Shown here one piece after another: positions 9,861 through 17,848 of a stretch of 64,000 nucleotides of DNA. This DNA is from Rikenella microfusus (GTDB lineage: Bacteria > Bacteroidota > Bacteroidia > Bacteroidales > VadinHA17), in the NCBI GenBank assembly GCA_022736275.1, contig DZBJ01000009.1:24127-88126 (forward strand), written 5' to 3'. The notes beneath the pieces are model-generated. The model did no database searches. It had not been told where the DNA came from and saw only the letters and a program-made list of their open reading frames with translations. Each line of letters starts with the position of its first letter. Positions within the stretch are counted from its first letter, which is position 1. Made by a program: the position numbers and the translations under genes.

Positions 9861-11141
9861 ATGAGGAGTTTACTATCAATATTTGTTATTTTTATCGTTC
9901 TGGCCTGCAAAGTTGTGGCCCAGGAGAGAATTTCCAGTTTTATACCTTCCTCTGCACCTGACAGGATAATCCTTACGATTAAGGGAGATCCTTCCACTAC
10001 AATGGCGGTGACCTGGAGAACCGACACCTCGGTAAGTGAATCAGTTGCACAGATTTCGCAGAATCTGCCTACTGTATTCCTGGCGGATTCATCATCTGTA
10101 GTGACGGGAACATTTGAAGATGTTGAGGGTGATGGTGTTGTTGGCAGGTTCCATTCGGTCAATTTTACGTCACTCAGGCCAGGAACAACCTATGCCTACC
10201 GCGTGGGTTCAGGCGCTGACGCCAGTGAATGGTTCACATTCAAAACCGCATCAGCCAGTGCGGATCCTTACACATTTCTGTTTTTCGGCGATTCCCAGAT
10301 GGGTACCAATTCGTTGTTTTCAAGAGTGATAAGGCAGGCATACAGAGCAGTGCCCGATGCCAGGCTCATGCTCTTTCCAGGCGACCTGGTTGACGGAGGA
10401 ACAGGATCGAAACTTCAGGATGATGAATGGGGTGAGTGGCATGAAGCGGACGGATTTATTAACGCAGAAATACCAGTCTTGCCCACACCCGGTAACCACG
10501 AATACTATAATCCGGGTGACAGGACAAACAGGGCACTTAACAGGTACTGGAAACCGGGGTTCACTTTGCCGGAGAACGGACCGGCCGGACTCGAAGAGAC
10601 AGCCTATACTCTGGACTACCAGGGGGTCAGATTCATAATTGTCAACTCAGATGTAATGCTGAGAAGCGAAGATCTTACCCGGAAACAAGCGGTCTGGGTC
10701 GAAGAACTGCTGAAAAACAATCCCTGCAAATGGACTGTAATGGCTTTTCATCATCCCCTCTTCTCAACATCGGCAAGAAGGGACAACCAAACTGTGAGAG
10801 AATCGCTTAAACCACTTATTGATAAATACGGAGTTGATCTGGTTCTTAACGGGCATGATCACACCTATGCCAGGGGTATGATAATGCCTGATGGTGAAGA
10901 GAAGAAGGGCAAACGTGCGGGTACAATATATGTCGTATCCGTCAGCGGAGCCAAGCAGTATCAGCAGGATGCTGAACCATGGTGGGACCTTGGTCTCACA
11001 AATACGCAGCTCTGGCAGGCAATAGCTGTTGACGGCAACGAACTTGAATACAGGGCTTATGATGCTTCAGGCACCGTTGTCGACCAGTTTACCCTTAAAA
11101 AGAAAAACAACGGTAACAGTTTATTAAACAATGCAAGGTAG
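9861..11141 (+). CDS. Secreted purple-acid-phosphatase-like metallophosphoesterase
   Basis: Exported calcineurin-like phosphoesterase. A signal peptide (MRSLLSIFVIFIVLACKVVA, then Q) leads into a fibronectin-like N-terminal domain of the purple acid phosphatase type (about residues 25-125). The metallophosphoesterase core shows the metal ligands in order: FGDSQ, PGDLVDGG, PGNHEYY, FHHPLF and NGHDHTYAR. At 426 residues it is complete. Likely substrates are phosphomonoesters in the periplasm or at the surface. The gene is followed after 25 bases by a second phosphoesterase in the same direction, which suggests a shared role in scavenging phosphate from nucleotides or organic phosphates. Confidence 0.92.
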   Translation: MRSLLSIFVIFIVLACKVVAQERISSFIPSSAPDRIILTIKGDPSTTMAVTWRTDTSVSESVAQISQNLPTVFLADSSSVVTGTFEDVEGDGVVGRFHSVNFTSLRPGTTYAYRVGSGADASEWFTFKTASASADPYTFLFFGDSQMGTNSLFSRVIRQAYRAVPDARLMLFPGDLVDGGTGSKLQDDEWGEWHEADGFINAEIPVLPTPGNHEYYNPGDRTNRALNRYWKPGFTLPENGPAGLEETAYTLDYQGVRFIIVNSDVMLRSEDLTRKQAVWVEELLKNNPCKWTVMAFHHPLFSTSARRDNQTVRESLKPLIDKYGVDLVLNGHDHTYARGMIMPDGEEKKGKRAGTIYVVSVSGAKQYQQDAEPWWDLGLTNTQLWQAIAVDGNELEYRAYDASGTVVDQFTLKKKNNGNSLLNNAR

Positions 11142-11166
11142 CTCCGGGCAAACGCAATCCTGACAG

Positions 11167-12897
11167 ATGAAATACTATCATATATTTGCAGTCGCTCTCC
11201 TGCTTTCACTGGTGATTTTATCGTGCAGTGAGCCTAAAGGCAGCATCGAGATCTATGCCACAACTGACCTTCACGGCATGCTTCTTCCTTTTGACAACAC
11301 GGAGGGCAAGGTCACTGACCGTTCACTTGCCAACCTTGCATCGCTGGTCAGTGACGGTGGAGATGGCAACATCATTCTTCTTGACAACGGCGACATACTA
11401 CAGGGCGATCCGCTGGCCTATTATTACAATTTTGTTGATACCACGCGCACACATGTAATCGCAGATATCCTTAATCATCTCGGATATGATGCAGCCACTG
11501 CAGGCAATCATGACATTGAGGCAGGGCACCCGGTGTATGACCGTGTGCGACGCCAGTACGACTTTCCTCTGCTGGCGGCCAATGCCGTTGACATTCAGTC
11601 CGGGAAGCCTTATTTCGAGCCTTTTACGGTAGTCAAAAGGGGTGGAATGAAGGTGATTGTATTTGGATTGATAACACCGTCTGTACCCAGGTGGCTTCCG
11701 GAATCACTCTACCGGGGTATCAGGTTTGAAAGCATGGTTGAAACTGCAAGGAAGTGGATGCCTGTCATGCTTGAAGCGAAACCCGATCTTATCGTTGGTC
11801 TCTTCCATTCAGGCATCGGTAGCGAGGATGAAAGGGGAGACGATGAGAACAGCACACTGGCTGTGGCAGTCAATGTTCCGGGCTTTGACGTCATCTTCTG
11901 CGGTCATGACCACAGGGAGGATATCAAAGAGGTTGAAAACACGGATGGAAAAACTGTTCTCATTCTTGACGGAGGCAGCAGGGCCTCCGCATTGATGAAT
12001 GTGACCGTCACACCAGTGAAACAGCCGGATAGTACCGTGAAGAATGAACTGTCTGGAAGGCTCATCCCGATGAATAGCCTCCCGGAGTCACAGGCTTTTA
12101 TCGAAAGGTATAAAGGCGTCTCCGACACGCTCATGGCCTACACCTCTGAAAAAATAGGCAGTTCGGATGCCACTGCAACTACCCGTGATGCCTTTTTCGG
12201 GCCATCGGCCTTCGTTGACCTTATACACCGGATGCAGCTTGACATCACCGGTGCACAGATATCCCTGGCTGCGCCTCTCTCGTTTGATCAGAGTATCGAA
12301 AAGGGTGAGCTGAGAATAAGAGATATGTACAGGCTCTACCGGTTTGAAAATTTCCTTTATACGGTACAAATGACCGGTGGCGAGATTGACAGGCACCTGG
12401 AGCATTCGGCAGGATTATGGTTTGCAACCATGAATGACAAAAAAGACTATATGCTCAATTACCGTCTTGATGACGGCGGTTCGCCGGTGATGGTCAATGG
12501 AACAGCCCGTCTGCGCAATCCTTCCTACAATTTTGAGTCGGCAATGGGTATCCGGTACACCGTTGACGTCAGTAAACCGCAGGGAGCGAGGGTGAATATC
12601 ACCGCCCTGAGTGACGGATCACCCTTCAGTCACAGCGCGGCATATACTGTGGCTGTCAACTCTTACCGGGCAAACGGCGGTGGCGGACATTTCCCGGCGG
12701 CAGGGATTACCGGGAAAGAGCTTGAAAGGAGGATGATTTCAGCCACGGAGCGTGATCTCAGGCATTATATGACAGAATGGATAAGGGAGAAGGGGACCAT
12801 CAGCCCGGAGCCACTTTCGGAATGGCAAATTATACCGGTTGAGTGGGCAGCGGCTGCAGCCAGCCGTGAGACGAGGCTGCTTTTTGGTGACAACTGA
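11167..12897 (+). CDS. UshA/CpdB-like 5'-nucleotidase family lipoprotein
   Basis: Envelope lipoprotein of the 5'-nucleotidase / 2',3'-cyclic phosphodiesterase family. The signal peptide ends in a lipobox-like VILSC (lipidated Cys20). The N-terminal metallophosphoesterase domain shows TTDLHG, DNGDILQG, AGNHDIE, LFHSG and FCGHDH. The C-terminal substrate-recognition domain (about residues 330-560) contains NSYRANGGGG, a typical nucleotide-binding loop. At 576 residues it is complete. It probably dephosphorylates extracellular nucleotides. It forms an operon with the preceding phosphatase. Confidence 0.92.
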   Translation: MKYYHIFAVALLLSLVILSCSEPKGSIEIYATTDLHGMLLPFDNTEGKVTDRSLANLASLVSDGGDGNIILLDNGDILQGDPLAYYYNFVDTTRTHVIADILNHLGYDAATAGNHDIEAGHPVYDRVRRQYDFPLLAANAVDIQSGKPYFEPFTVVKRGGMKVIVFGLITPSVPRWLPESLYRGIRFESMVETARKWMPVMLEAKPDLIVGLFHSGIGSEDERGDDENSTLAVAVNVPGFDVIFCGHDHREDIKEVENTDGKTVLILDGGSRASALMNVTVTPVKQPDSTVKNELSGRLIPMNSLPESQAFIERYKGVSDTLMAYTSEKIGSSDATATTRDAFFGPSAFVDLIHRMQLDITGAQISLAAPLSFDQSIEKGELRIRDMYRLYRFENFLYTVQMTGGEIDRHLEHSAGLWFATMNDKKDYMLNYRLDDGGSPVMVNGTARLRNPSYNFESAMGIRYTVDVSKPQGARVNITALSDGSPFSHSAAYTVAVNSYRANGGGGHFPAAGITGKELERRMISATERDLRHYMTEWIREKGTISPEPLSEWQIIPVEWAAAAASRETRLLFGDN

Positions 12898-12906
12898 GAT
12901 AATCAA

Positions 12907-12914
12907 TAACTTTG
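12907..12914 (+). promoter_or_regulatory. Putative -7 box (TAACTTTG) of queE
   Basis: TAACTTTG lies 56 bases before the queE ATG at 12971. The leader it would produce includes a run of eight C residues at 12951-12958. Confidence 0.45.
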
Positions 12915-12970
12915 AGGAGCGTTTCAATGAATGCATTTTTGCCGGCTTCTCCCCCCCCTGAAAAAAAGTA

Positions 12971-13597
12971 ATGAAAACGGAGAAAGGAAACAGTGACGGT
13001 CAGATGCTCCCAATTGTTGAGGAGTTCTACTCAATCCAGGGCGAGGGATGCAACACTGGGAAGGCAGCCTACTTCATCAGGATAGGAGGGTGCGACATCT
13101 GCTGCAGCTGGTGTGACACAAGATACTCATGGAACGCTGATCTGCATCCGCTGGTTGACATCAGCTCAATGGCTGACCGTGTCACGGCTGCAGGAGCAGA
13201 TTCTGTAGTGGTTACCGGCGGTGAGCCACTTATGTGGAACCTTGATCCTCTGTGCGATTTGCTGAAGGCAAAGGGTTTGAAAACCTATCTTGAGACCTCG
13301 GGTGCTTATCGCCTTACCGGCAGGTGGGACTGGATAACCCTGTCGCCAAAAAAGGGATCGCCGCCACTTGAGGAGATATGGGCCCTTGCCGACGAGCTGA
13401 AAGTCGTTGTCTGTGATGGCACTGATTTTGCGGCAGCCGAGACATACAGCTCCATGGTGAGTGTCAAATGCAGGCTACTTTTGCAACCCGAATGGAGCAG
13501 ATACAGCGAGATGATAGCAGCTGTGACGGAATATGTCAAGAGAAACACCAGGTGGATGGTATCACTTCAGGCGCACAAATTCATGCACATACCCTGA
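12971..13597 (+). CDS. queE: 7-carboxy-7-deazaguanine synthase (radical SAM)
   Basis: Radical SAM enzyme that contracts carboxy-tetrahydropterin to 7-carboxy-7-deazaguanine in queuosine/preQ0 synthesis. The 208 residues open with EEFYSIQGEG, the QueE signature. The iron-sulfur motif CDICCSWCD gives CX3CX2C, and VVTGGEPLM binds SAM. No other queuosine gene (queC, queD, queF) is in the window. The ATG at 12971 is preceded by the sequence GAAAAAAAGTA and no strong Shine-Dalgarno. The stop is immediately followed by the ATG of the PorE-like gene, so the two are very likely co-transcribed although functionally unrelated. Confidence 0.93.
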   Translation: MKTEKGNSDGQMLPIVEEFYSIQGEGCNTGKAAYFIRIGGCDICCSWCDTRYSWNADLHPLVDISSMADRVTAAGADSVVVTGGEPLMWNLDPLCDLLKAKGLKTYLETSGAYRLTGRWDWITLSPKKGSPPLEEIWALADELKVVVCDGTDFAAAETYSSMVSVKCRLLLQPEWSRYSEMIAAVTEYVKRNTRWMVSLQAHKFMHIP

Positions 13598-15544
13598 ATG
13601 AGGATACGGTTCTGCATATCAGCCTTACTGATGATCATTCTGAGCCAGTGCGCAGTCACCGGACAGAACTATCATACGCGTTCAAACAGGGCATTGAAGT
13701 ACTATGATCAGGGTAAAAGGGATTACGACCTTCTATATTACGCCCGGGCTGAAACAAGCCTTCAGATGGCTGTCAGGGAAGATGACGGGTTTTATGAAGC
13801 TCATATACTTCTGGGGCAACTTTATTCGGACACTGGCGACTGGGAGAAGGCGGTGACCCATTACCGGAAGGCTGTTGCGATTGATTCACTCTTTTTTGTA
13901 CCGGCGCTTTACGGTCTGGGCAGGGCAGAGTTGCGTACCGGCAGGTACGCGGAGGCAAGAACCACTCTTGAGACTTTCCTCGGTAAGCCCGGAATCACGG
14001 AGAAGCTGCGGGCCGAAACTGAAAAGATGCTGACCAGCTGCAGGTTCGCCCTCACTTTTCCTGGCAATTACTTCGGAAGGGAACCGGTAAACGCGGGTGA
14101 CTCCGTGAATACAGCGCTTGACGAATACTGGCCCTCAGTGACAGGTGATGGCCAGCAGCTGATATTCACACGCGAGGTGAAGAGAGCCGGAGGCTATGGC
14201 AGGGATAAGCAGGAGGATTTCTATATAAGCCGCTGGGTGAGTGACGGATACTGGGGCACGGGACGCAATGCCGGTGCCCCTCTGAACACGGCAGGCAATG
14301 AGGGGGCACAGTCTATTTCTTCTGACGGGCGATCAATGTATTTCACGGCGTGCGACCGCAATGACGGCTACGGCCGGTGCGATATCTATTTTTCGTTCCA
14401 TGACGGTAACCGGTGGTCGCCCGGAGTTAACGCAGGAGCGCCGGTGAACAGCACATACTGGGAATCACAGCCATCTGTCAGTCCCAACGGCAGGATGCTT
14501 TTCTTTGTCAGTAACAGGCCGGGAGGACAGGGAGGAATGGATATATGGTACTCTGTTCGCGGCAGTGATGGCAAGTGGGGAAGCCCTGTCAATCCGGGCA
14601 AAGCGATTAACACCATTGGTGACGAGTTCTCTCCGTTCATCTACTTCAACAGCAGAACCCTCTATTTCTCCTCAAACGGCAGAGAGACATTTGGCGGTCA
14701 TGACATCTACGTGACAACCATGAAACCTGATTCCACGTGGACTCCTCCTGAGAATCTGGGTCCGGCTATAAATACACCTGCAGATGAGACAGGTCTTGTG
14801 ATAGAGTCATCGGGTAAAAGAGCCTACTTCTCATCAGTGCGCGACAAGAGCAGAGGAAAGGATATCTTCTATCTCGACCTTCCCGAATCAATTCAGCCGG
14901 AACCGGTTTCATACTTCAGGGGAACGGTGATTGACAAAGCCACCGGGGCGCCTATATCCGCCAGGTATGAGCTGACCGACCTGAGCAGCCGTACCTCAAT
15001 AATCTCTTCATTGACTGACAGTAAGGGCGGATTCTTCGTCTGCCTCCCCCAGGGATACAGCTACGGGCTTAATGTGACAGCTGACGGGTATATGATATTT
15101 TCGGAGAATTTTGACTTTGTTGAGGGCTATACCTCTGCCGAGCCTTACCGGAAAACAATCGCCCTGAACAAGGTTAGAAAGGGCGAATTCATGAGGATGT
15201 ACAATGTGTTCTTCGACACTGACTCCTGGGAGTTGCTTGAGGCATCGGTTCCTGAACTCGAAATGCTCCTTGAATTCCTGAGGATTAACAATACGGTGGT
15301 GATCGAGATCGGAGGTCATACCGATTCCGACGGAAGTGATGAACATAACCAGGTACTGTCGGAAAAGCGAGCCGCTGCCGTCAGAAATTACCTGATCAAA
15401 AGAGGCATCACTCCTGAGCGAATGTTTTCACATGGTTACGGTGAGACATCTCCGATGGCTGATAACATAACAGCAGCGGGGAAGAGGCTTAACCGCCGGA
15501 CTGAGATAACCATACTGTCGGAAGGAATTGTTGTTAAGAAATAG
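13598..15544 (+). CDS. PorE-like envelope protein: TPR, beta-propeller, CRD-like and OmpA domains
   Basis: Envelope protein of 648 residues. In order it has a signal sequence with Cys18 (LSQC, a loose lipobox), TPRs at about 30-130, a PD40/WD40-like beta-propeller at about 155-430 with repeated SxDGR, YFSSN and GGxDIY motifs, a carboxypeptidase-regulatory-like domain at about 437-515, and an OmpA C-terminal peptidoglycan-binding domain (FFDTDSWEL, GHTDSDG, NQVLSEKRA). This order and length match PorE of the type IX secretion system, a lipoprotein that anchors the machine to peptidoglycan. Many paralogues of this architecture exist, so PorE identity is an inference. The T9SS-sorted protease at 37.7 kb shows that the secretion system is present. 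Confidence 0.82.
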   Translation: MRIRFCISALLMIILSQCAVTGQNYHTRSNRALKYYDQGKRDYDLLYYARAETSLQMAVREDDGFYEAHILLGQLYSDTGDWEKAVTHYRKAVAIDSLFFVPALYGLGRAELRTGRYAEARTTLETFLGKPGITEKLRAETEKMLTSCRFALTFPGNYFGREPVNAGDSVNTALDEYWPSVTGDGQQLIFTREVKRAGGYGRDKQEDFYISRWVSDGYWGTGRNAGAPLNTAGNEGAQSISSDGRSMYFTACDRNDGYGRCDIYFSFHDGNRWSPGVNAGAPVNSTYWESQPSVSPNGRMLFFVSNRPGGQGGMDIWYSVRGSDGKWGSPVNPGKAINTIGDEFSPFIYFNSRTLYFSSNGRETFGGHDIYVTTMKPDSTWTPPENLGPAINTPADETGLVIESSGKRAYFSSVRDKSRGKDIFYLDLPESIQPEPVSYFRGTVIDKATGAPISARYELTDLSSRTSIISSLTDSKGGFFVCLPQGYSYGLNVTADGYMIFSENFDFVEGYTSAEPYRKTIALNKVRKGEFMRMYNVFFDTDSWELLEASVPELEMLLEFLRINNTVVIEIGGHTDSDGSDEHNQVLSEKRAAAVRNYLIKRGITPERMFSHGYGETSPMADNITAAGKRLNRRTEITILSEGIVVKK

Positions 15545-15583
15545 TCGCCAGTCCTCAGTCTTCAGACAATCAATAAGTTAACA

Positions 15584-15642
15584 ACTGCCGACTGTGGACT
15601 GTGGACTGCCGACTGAAAGTGCCGACTGCAGACTGCCGACTT
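15584..15642. repeat. Degenerate heptamer tandem repeat (ACTGNNG)
   Basis: Six heptamers follow each other: ACTGCCG, ACTGTGG, ACTGTGG, ACTGCCG, then after a 13-base interrupted unit ACTGCAG and ACTGCCG, ending ACTT. The array fills the gap between the PorE-like stop and the terminator hairpin. Units are too short and spacerless for CRISPR. Confidence 0.75.
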
Positions 15643-15689
15643 GAAAAAAAGAGGCCGCCCCGTGAGAGACGGCCCCGGCCTTCTTTTAT
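15643..15689. terminator. Bidirectional rho-independent terminator
   Basis: The hairpin has outer arms AGGCCG (15652-15657) and CGGCCT (15676-15681), inner arms CCGT and ACGG and loop GAGAG. It is preceded by an A run (15644-15650) and followed by TTCTTTT. It lies between the convergent PorE-like and histidine kinase genes and can serve both. Confidence 0.7.
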
Positions 15690-15714
15690 CAGACAATTGT
15701 AAAACCTCAGAGAA

Positions 15715-16530
15715 TCATATGGCTATCTTGTTCTCTGAAGAACTGCCGGTAAGTATTTTCAAACCTCGACTTTCTTTTGCCGGCCATGAGACAAAGACAG
15801 AAGTGCCTCCGGCATCGTTGGCTTCAACCCTGATTTTGCCTTCCAATGCCAAAATAAGATTTCTGGCCAGGATTAAATTCATAGCGGAATAGGTATCCTG
15901 ACTGTCGGAATGTTGGATCTCAGGATTGTCGGAAAGCAGCAGATCACTGCTTCTTGAGAAACCCTGGCCAGAATCTTTTACATAGAATGTGATTGTTTCA
16001 TCGTTGAATGTGCACCCAACCTTGATAAACCCTGAAAAAGTAGATTCGAGCGAATTGCGGAACAGATTGTTGACAATTCTTGTCGTTCTTGCCGTGTCAA
16101 TCTTCAGGATCAGTTTGTCAGGAAGGTTATCCTCCTGTATCAGAACCACCTTGTCCTTGCCCTTTTTCCTCATTAAAACCCTGAAATCTGAGGTCAGTGA
16201 CTCGAACAGCCTTGTAGCGTCTGTATCCCTGAGATTTTCCTTAACTGATCCTGCTTCAAGTGCAGCAGTGTCAAAGAAATTTTCAAACAGTCCTATCAGT
16301 TGTTCGCAGGAGGTTAATATCTGTTCTGAGAACTCACGCTTTTCATTTTCACTGAAACGCACGTTGTTCAACAGGTATGAGAAGGCCACGATTGAATTCA
16401 TCTGTGTCCTTACCTCATGTGATACACCCGCGAGTATGTTAGGTTTATTGATCATCTGGTTCATTTTTTTCTGCCCTATCGCCGTTGTCAGATCTTTCTC
16501 ACTGCAGGCATTACGAAGTATCTCGAACAT
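15715..16530 (-). CDS. Soluble orphan histidine kinase (HisKA plus HATPase)
   Basis: Short sensor-less kinase of 271 residues. A HisKA dimerisation segment carries the phosphoacceptor in GVSHEVRTQMNS (His38). The ATPase domain follows with an N-box RIVNNLFRNSLEST (Asn155/159), a G1-type KDSGQGFS (Asp186) and G2-type GGTSVFVSWP near residue 241. There is no membrane segment, PAS domain or receiver, so its input must come through a partner protein. It starts 29 bases after the stop of the membrane TPR gene in the same direction and is probably co-transcribed with it. No response regulator is in the window. Confidence 0.87.
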   Translation of the reverse strand: MFEILRNACSEKDLTTAIGQKKMNQMINKPNILAGVSHEVRTQMNSIVAFSYLLNNVRFSENEKREFSEQILTSCEQLIGLFENFFDTAALEAGSVKENLRDTDATRLFESLTSDFRVLMRKKGKDKVVLIQEDNLPDKLILKIDTARTTRIVNNLFRNSLESTFSGFIKVGCTFNDETITFYVKDSGQGFSRSSDLLLSDNPEIQHSDSQDTYSAMNLILARNLILALEGKIRVEANDAGGTSVFVSWPAKESRGLKILTGSSSENKIAI

Positions 16531-16559
16531 ATGAACAGCATGAAGTTGGATTAATTCTG

Positions 16560-17306
16560 CTACCTAAGTTTTCGCGCAAGCCTGGCTGCCTGCCTGTTGT
16601 AACGGCTCTTTGAAGCAGCAATGGCCTCGAACTGTTTTACTGCCTTTGCCGTGTTGTCAGTCATCATGTAACAAAGACCAAGATACCAGGCGGCATCTTC
16701 AAGATAGAGGTTGTCATTATGCTCAATCACCCTGGTAAATGATCCGCTGGCCACAGGATAATTGCTAATCTCCATATTGGCCATGCCATGCATAAAGACT
16801 GATTCCATATTATCCTTTTCACTTACGATCACCTGCTCGAAAAAATTGATGGCTTTATCGTATTCCCTGGCGGTGTATGACGCAATAGCATTCTCCATCA
16901 GGGAATTGCCTGAACTGACTGCTGACCTTACTGCTCCCGGTGATTCATACCGGGTATAATAGGCCCCAAAGAGCTCACCTGCTGGTTCATCTGGCCTGAG
17001 GGTAAAATAAAATGCTGTTGAAACCATTGCCATCAGGATTATTGCTGCTGCATACTTTGCTGATTTTATGGCTGTTCTGCGAATTGTTCCTGATGAACGC
17101 TTCTTCATTTCAATGACTCCGAGCTTTGCTCTAAGGTCAATGATCTCCCTGTTTGCCAGGATTGCATCTGTTTTTCGTCTGAGATTTACTTCCCTGGCCA
17201 GCTCCGGATATTTTTTCATCTGACCGGTAAGCCATTCTGCCTCGGCCCTGCCAGCAGAACCGTCGAGAAAATTCTCAATTGTGTTGTTGACATTAATTGT
17301 CTTCAT
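16560..17306 (-). CDS. Single-pass membrane TPR protein, possible anti-sigma/partner of the ECF-CHAT locus
   Basis: Protein of 248 residues with a cytoplasmic N-terminal region (1-80, starting MKTINVNNTIENFLDG), one membrane helix at about 83-103 and a periplasmic TPR region at about 125-245 (repeats around YDKAINFFEQ and TAKAVKQFEA). The layout of a short cytoplasmic head, a helix and a periplasmic sensor is that of many anti-sigma factors. An ECF sigma gene lies 3.6 kb away on the same strand with no FecR-type partner. I recognise no named anti-sigma domain, so this role is inferred from topology and neighbourhood. It is likely the first gene of a two-gene unit with the histidine kinase. 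Confidence 0.72.
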   Translation of the reverse strand: MKTINVNNTIENFLDGSAGRAEAEWLTGQMKKYPELAREVNLRRKTDAILANREIIDLRAKLGVIEMKKRSSGTIRRTAIKSAKYAAAIILMAMVSTAFYFTLRPDEPAGELFGAYYTRYESPGAVRSAVSSGNSLMENAIASYTAREYDKAINFFEQVIVSEKDNMESVFMHGMANMEISNYPVASGSFTRVIEHNDNLYLEDAAWYLGLCYMMTDNTAKAVKQFEAIAASKSRYNRQAARLARKLR

Positions 17307-17499
17307 CTTAAAAGTATTATTATTTCACACTTATAAAAAACTATTAATCAAATAGTTAGTTACAGTTTGCGCTATGCCTTCCCCTGCACTGCCGTCAACA
17401 TGCTTGCATGTTGCCTGTAAGTTCCAGGTAAACCTGCCATGGGCAGATTCGCCTGTATCGGGTATATTTTATGGCCGGATGACCGGCTCCAGTCAATTC

Positions 17500-17637
17500 C
17501 TAAAATTCTATGATCACCGGAGGTTTGGTGGGATTGGTTCCGGTATCACTTTTTCCGCCGTTTCCGCCACGTACGTTAATCATCTCTTCATTTGAAAGAA
17601 CAAATTCAGCAAATTTTTCAATTGTCAGGGTTTTCAT
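17500..17637 (-). CDS. Double-glycine leader peptide (candidate exported peptide/RiPP precursor)
   Basis: Small ORF whose ATG at 17637 gives a 45-residue product. The leader MKTLTIEKFAEFVLSNEEM is followed by INVRGG, the Leu-Ser-x-Glu-Glu-Met...Gly-Gly pattern of Bacteroidota double-glycine precursors. The predicted core after GG is 20 residues, NGGKSDTGTNPTKPPVIIEF, with no Cys. An earlier in-frame ATG at 17691 would add 18 residues and seems less typical. C39-peptidase exporters cut such leaders after GG, and a C39 exporter is encoded 4 kb away at 21603. The gene stands alone between the TPR membrane gene and the divergent CHAT gene. Whether the core is modified is unknown, since no modification enzyme is nearby. 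Confidence 0.68.
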   Translation of the reverse strand: MKTLTIEKFAEFVLSNEEMINVRGGNGGKSDTGTNPTKPPVIIEF

Positions 17638-17848
17638 TTCGTTGAGTTTTATTGATAATTCAGGGTTTGTGTGTACTTCTATACCGTACATGTCAGAAAT
17701 GTGGGTTTTGTGACACAGAAAAATGAAGATTTTTTAAAAAAAAATGCAACAAATTGATATTCAGTCATGTATAATGGCAGAAGTATTACGGGCAGAGTAA
17801 CGGATTGTTTTATACATTTACAGCCGGAAAGAAAGAAGAACCACTTTG

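Noticed and set aside
15584..15642. A CRISPR array
   Set aside because: Units are seven bases long with no spacers. It is a simple tandem repeat.
17374..17595. Plus-strand open frame of 73 codons in the gap beside the GG-leader gene
   Set aside because: It overlaps the GG-leader gene antisense, has no recognisable motif, promoter or ribosome site, and its composition looks like random translation.
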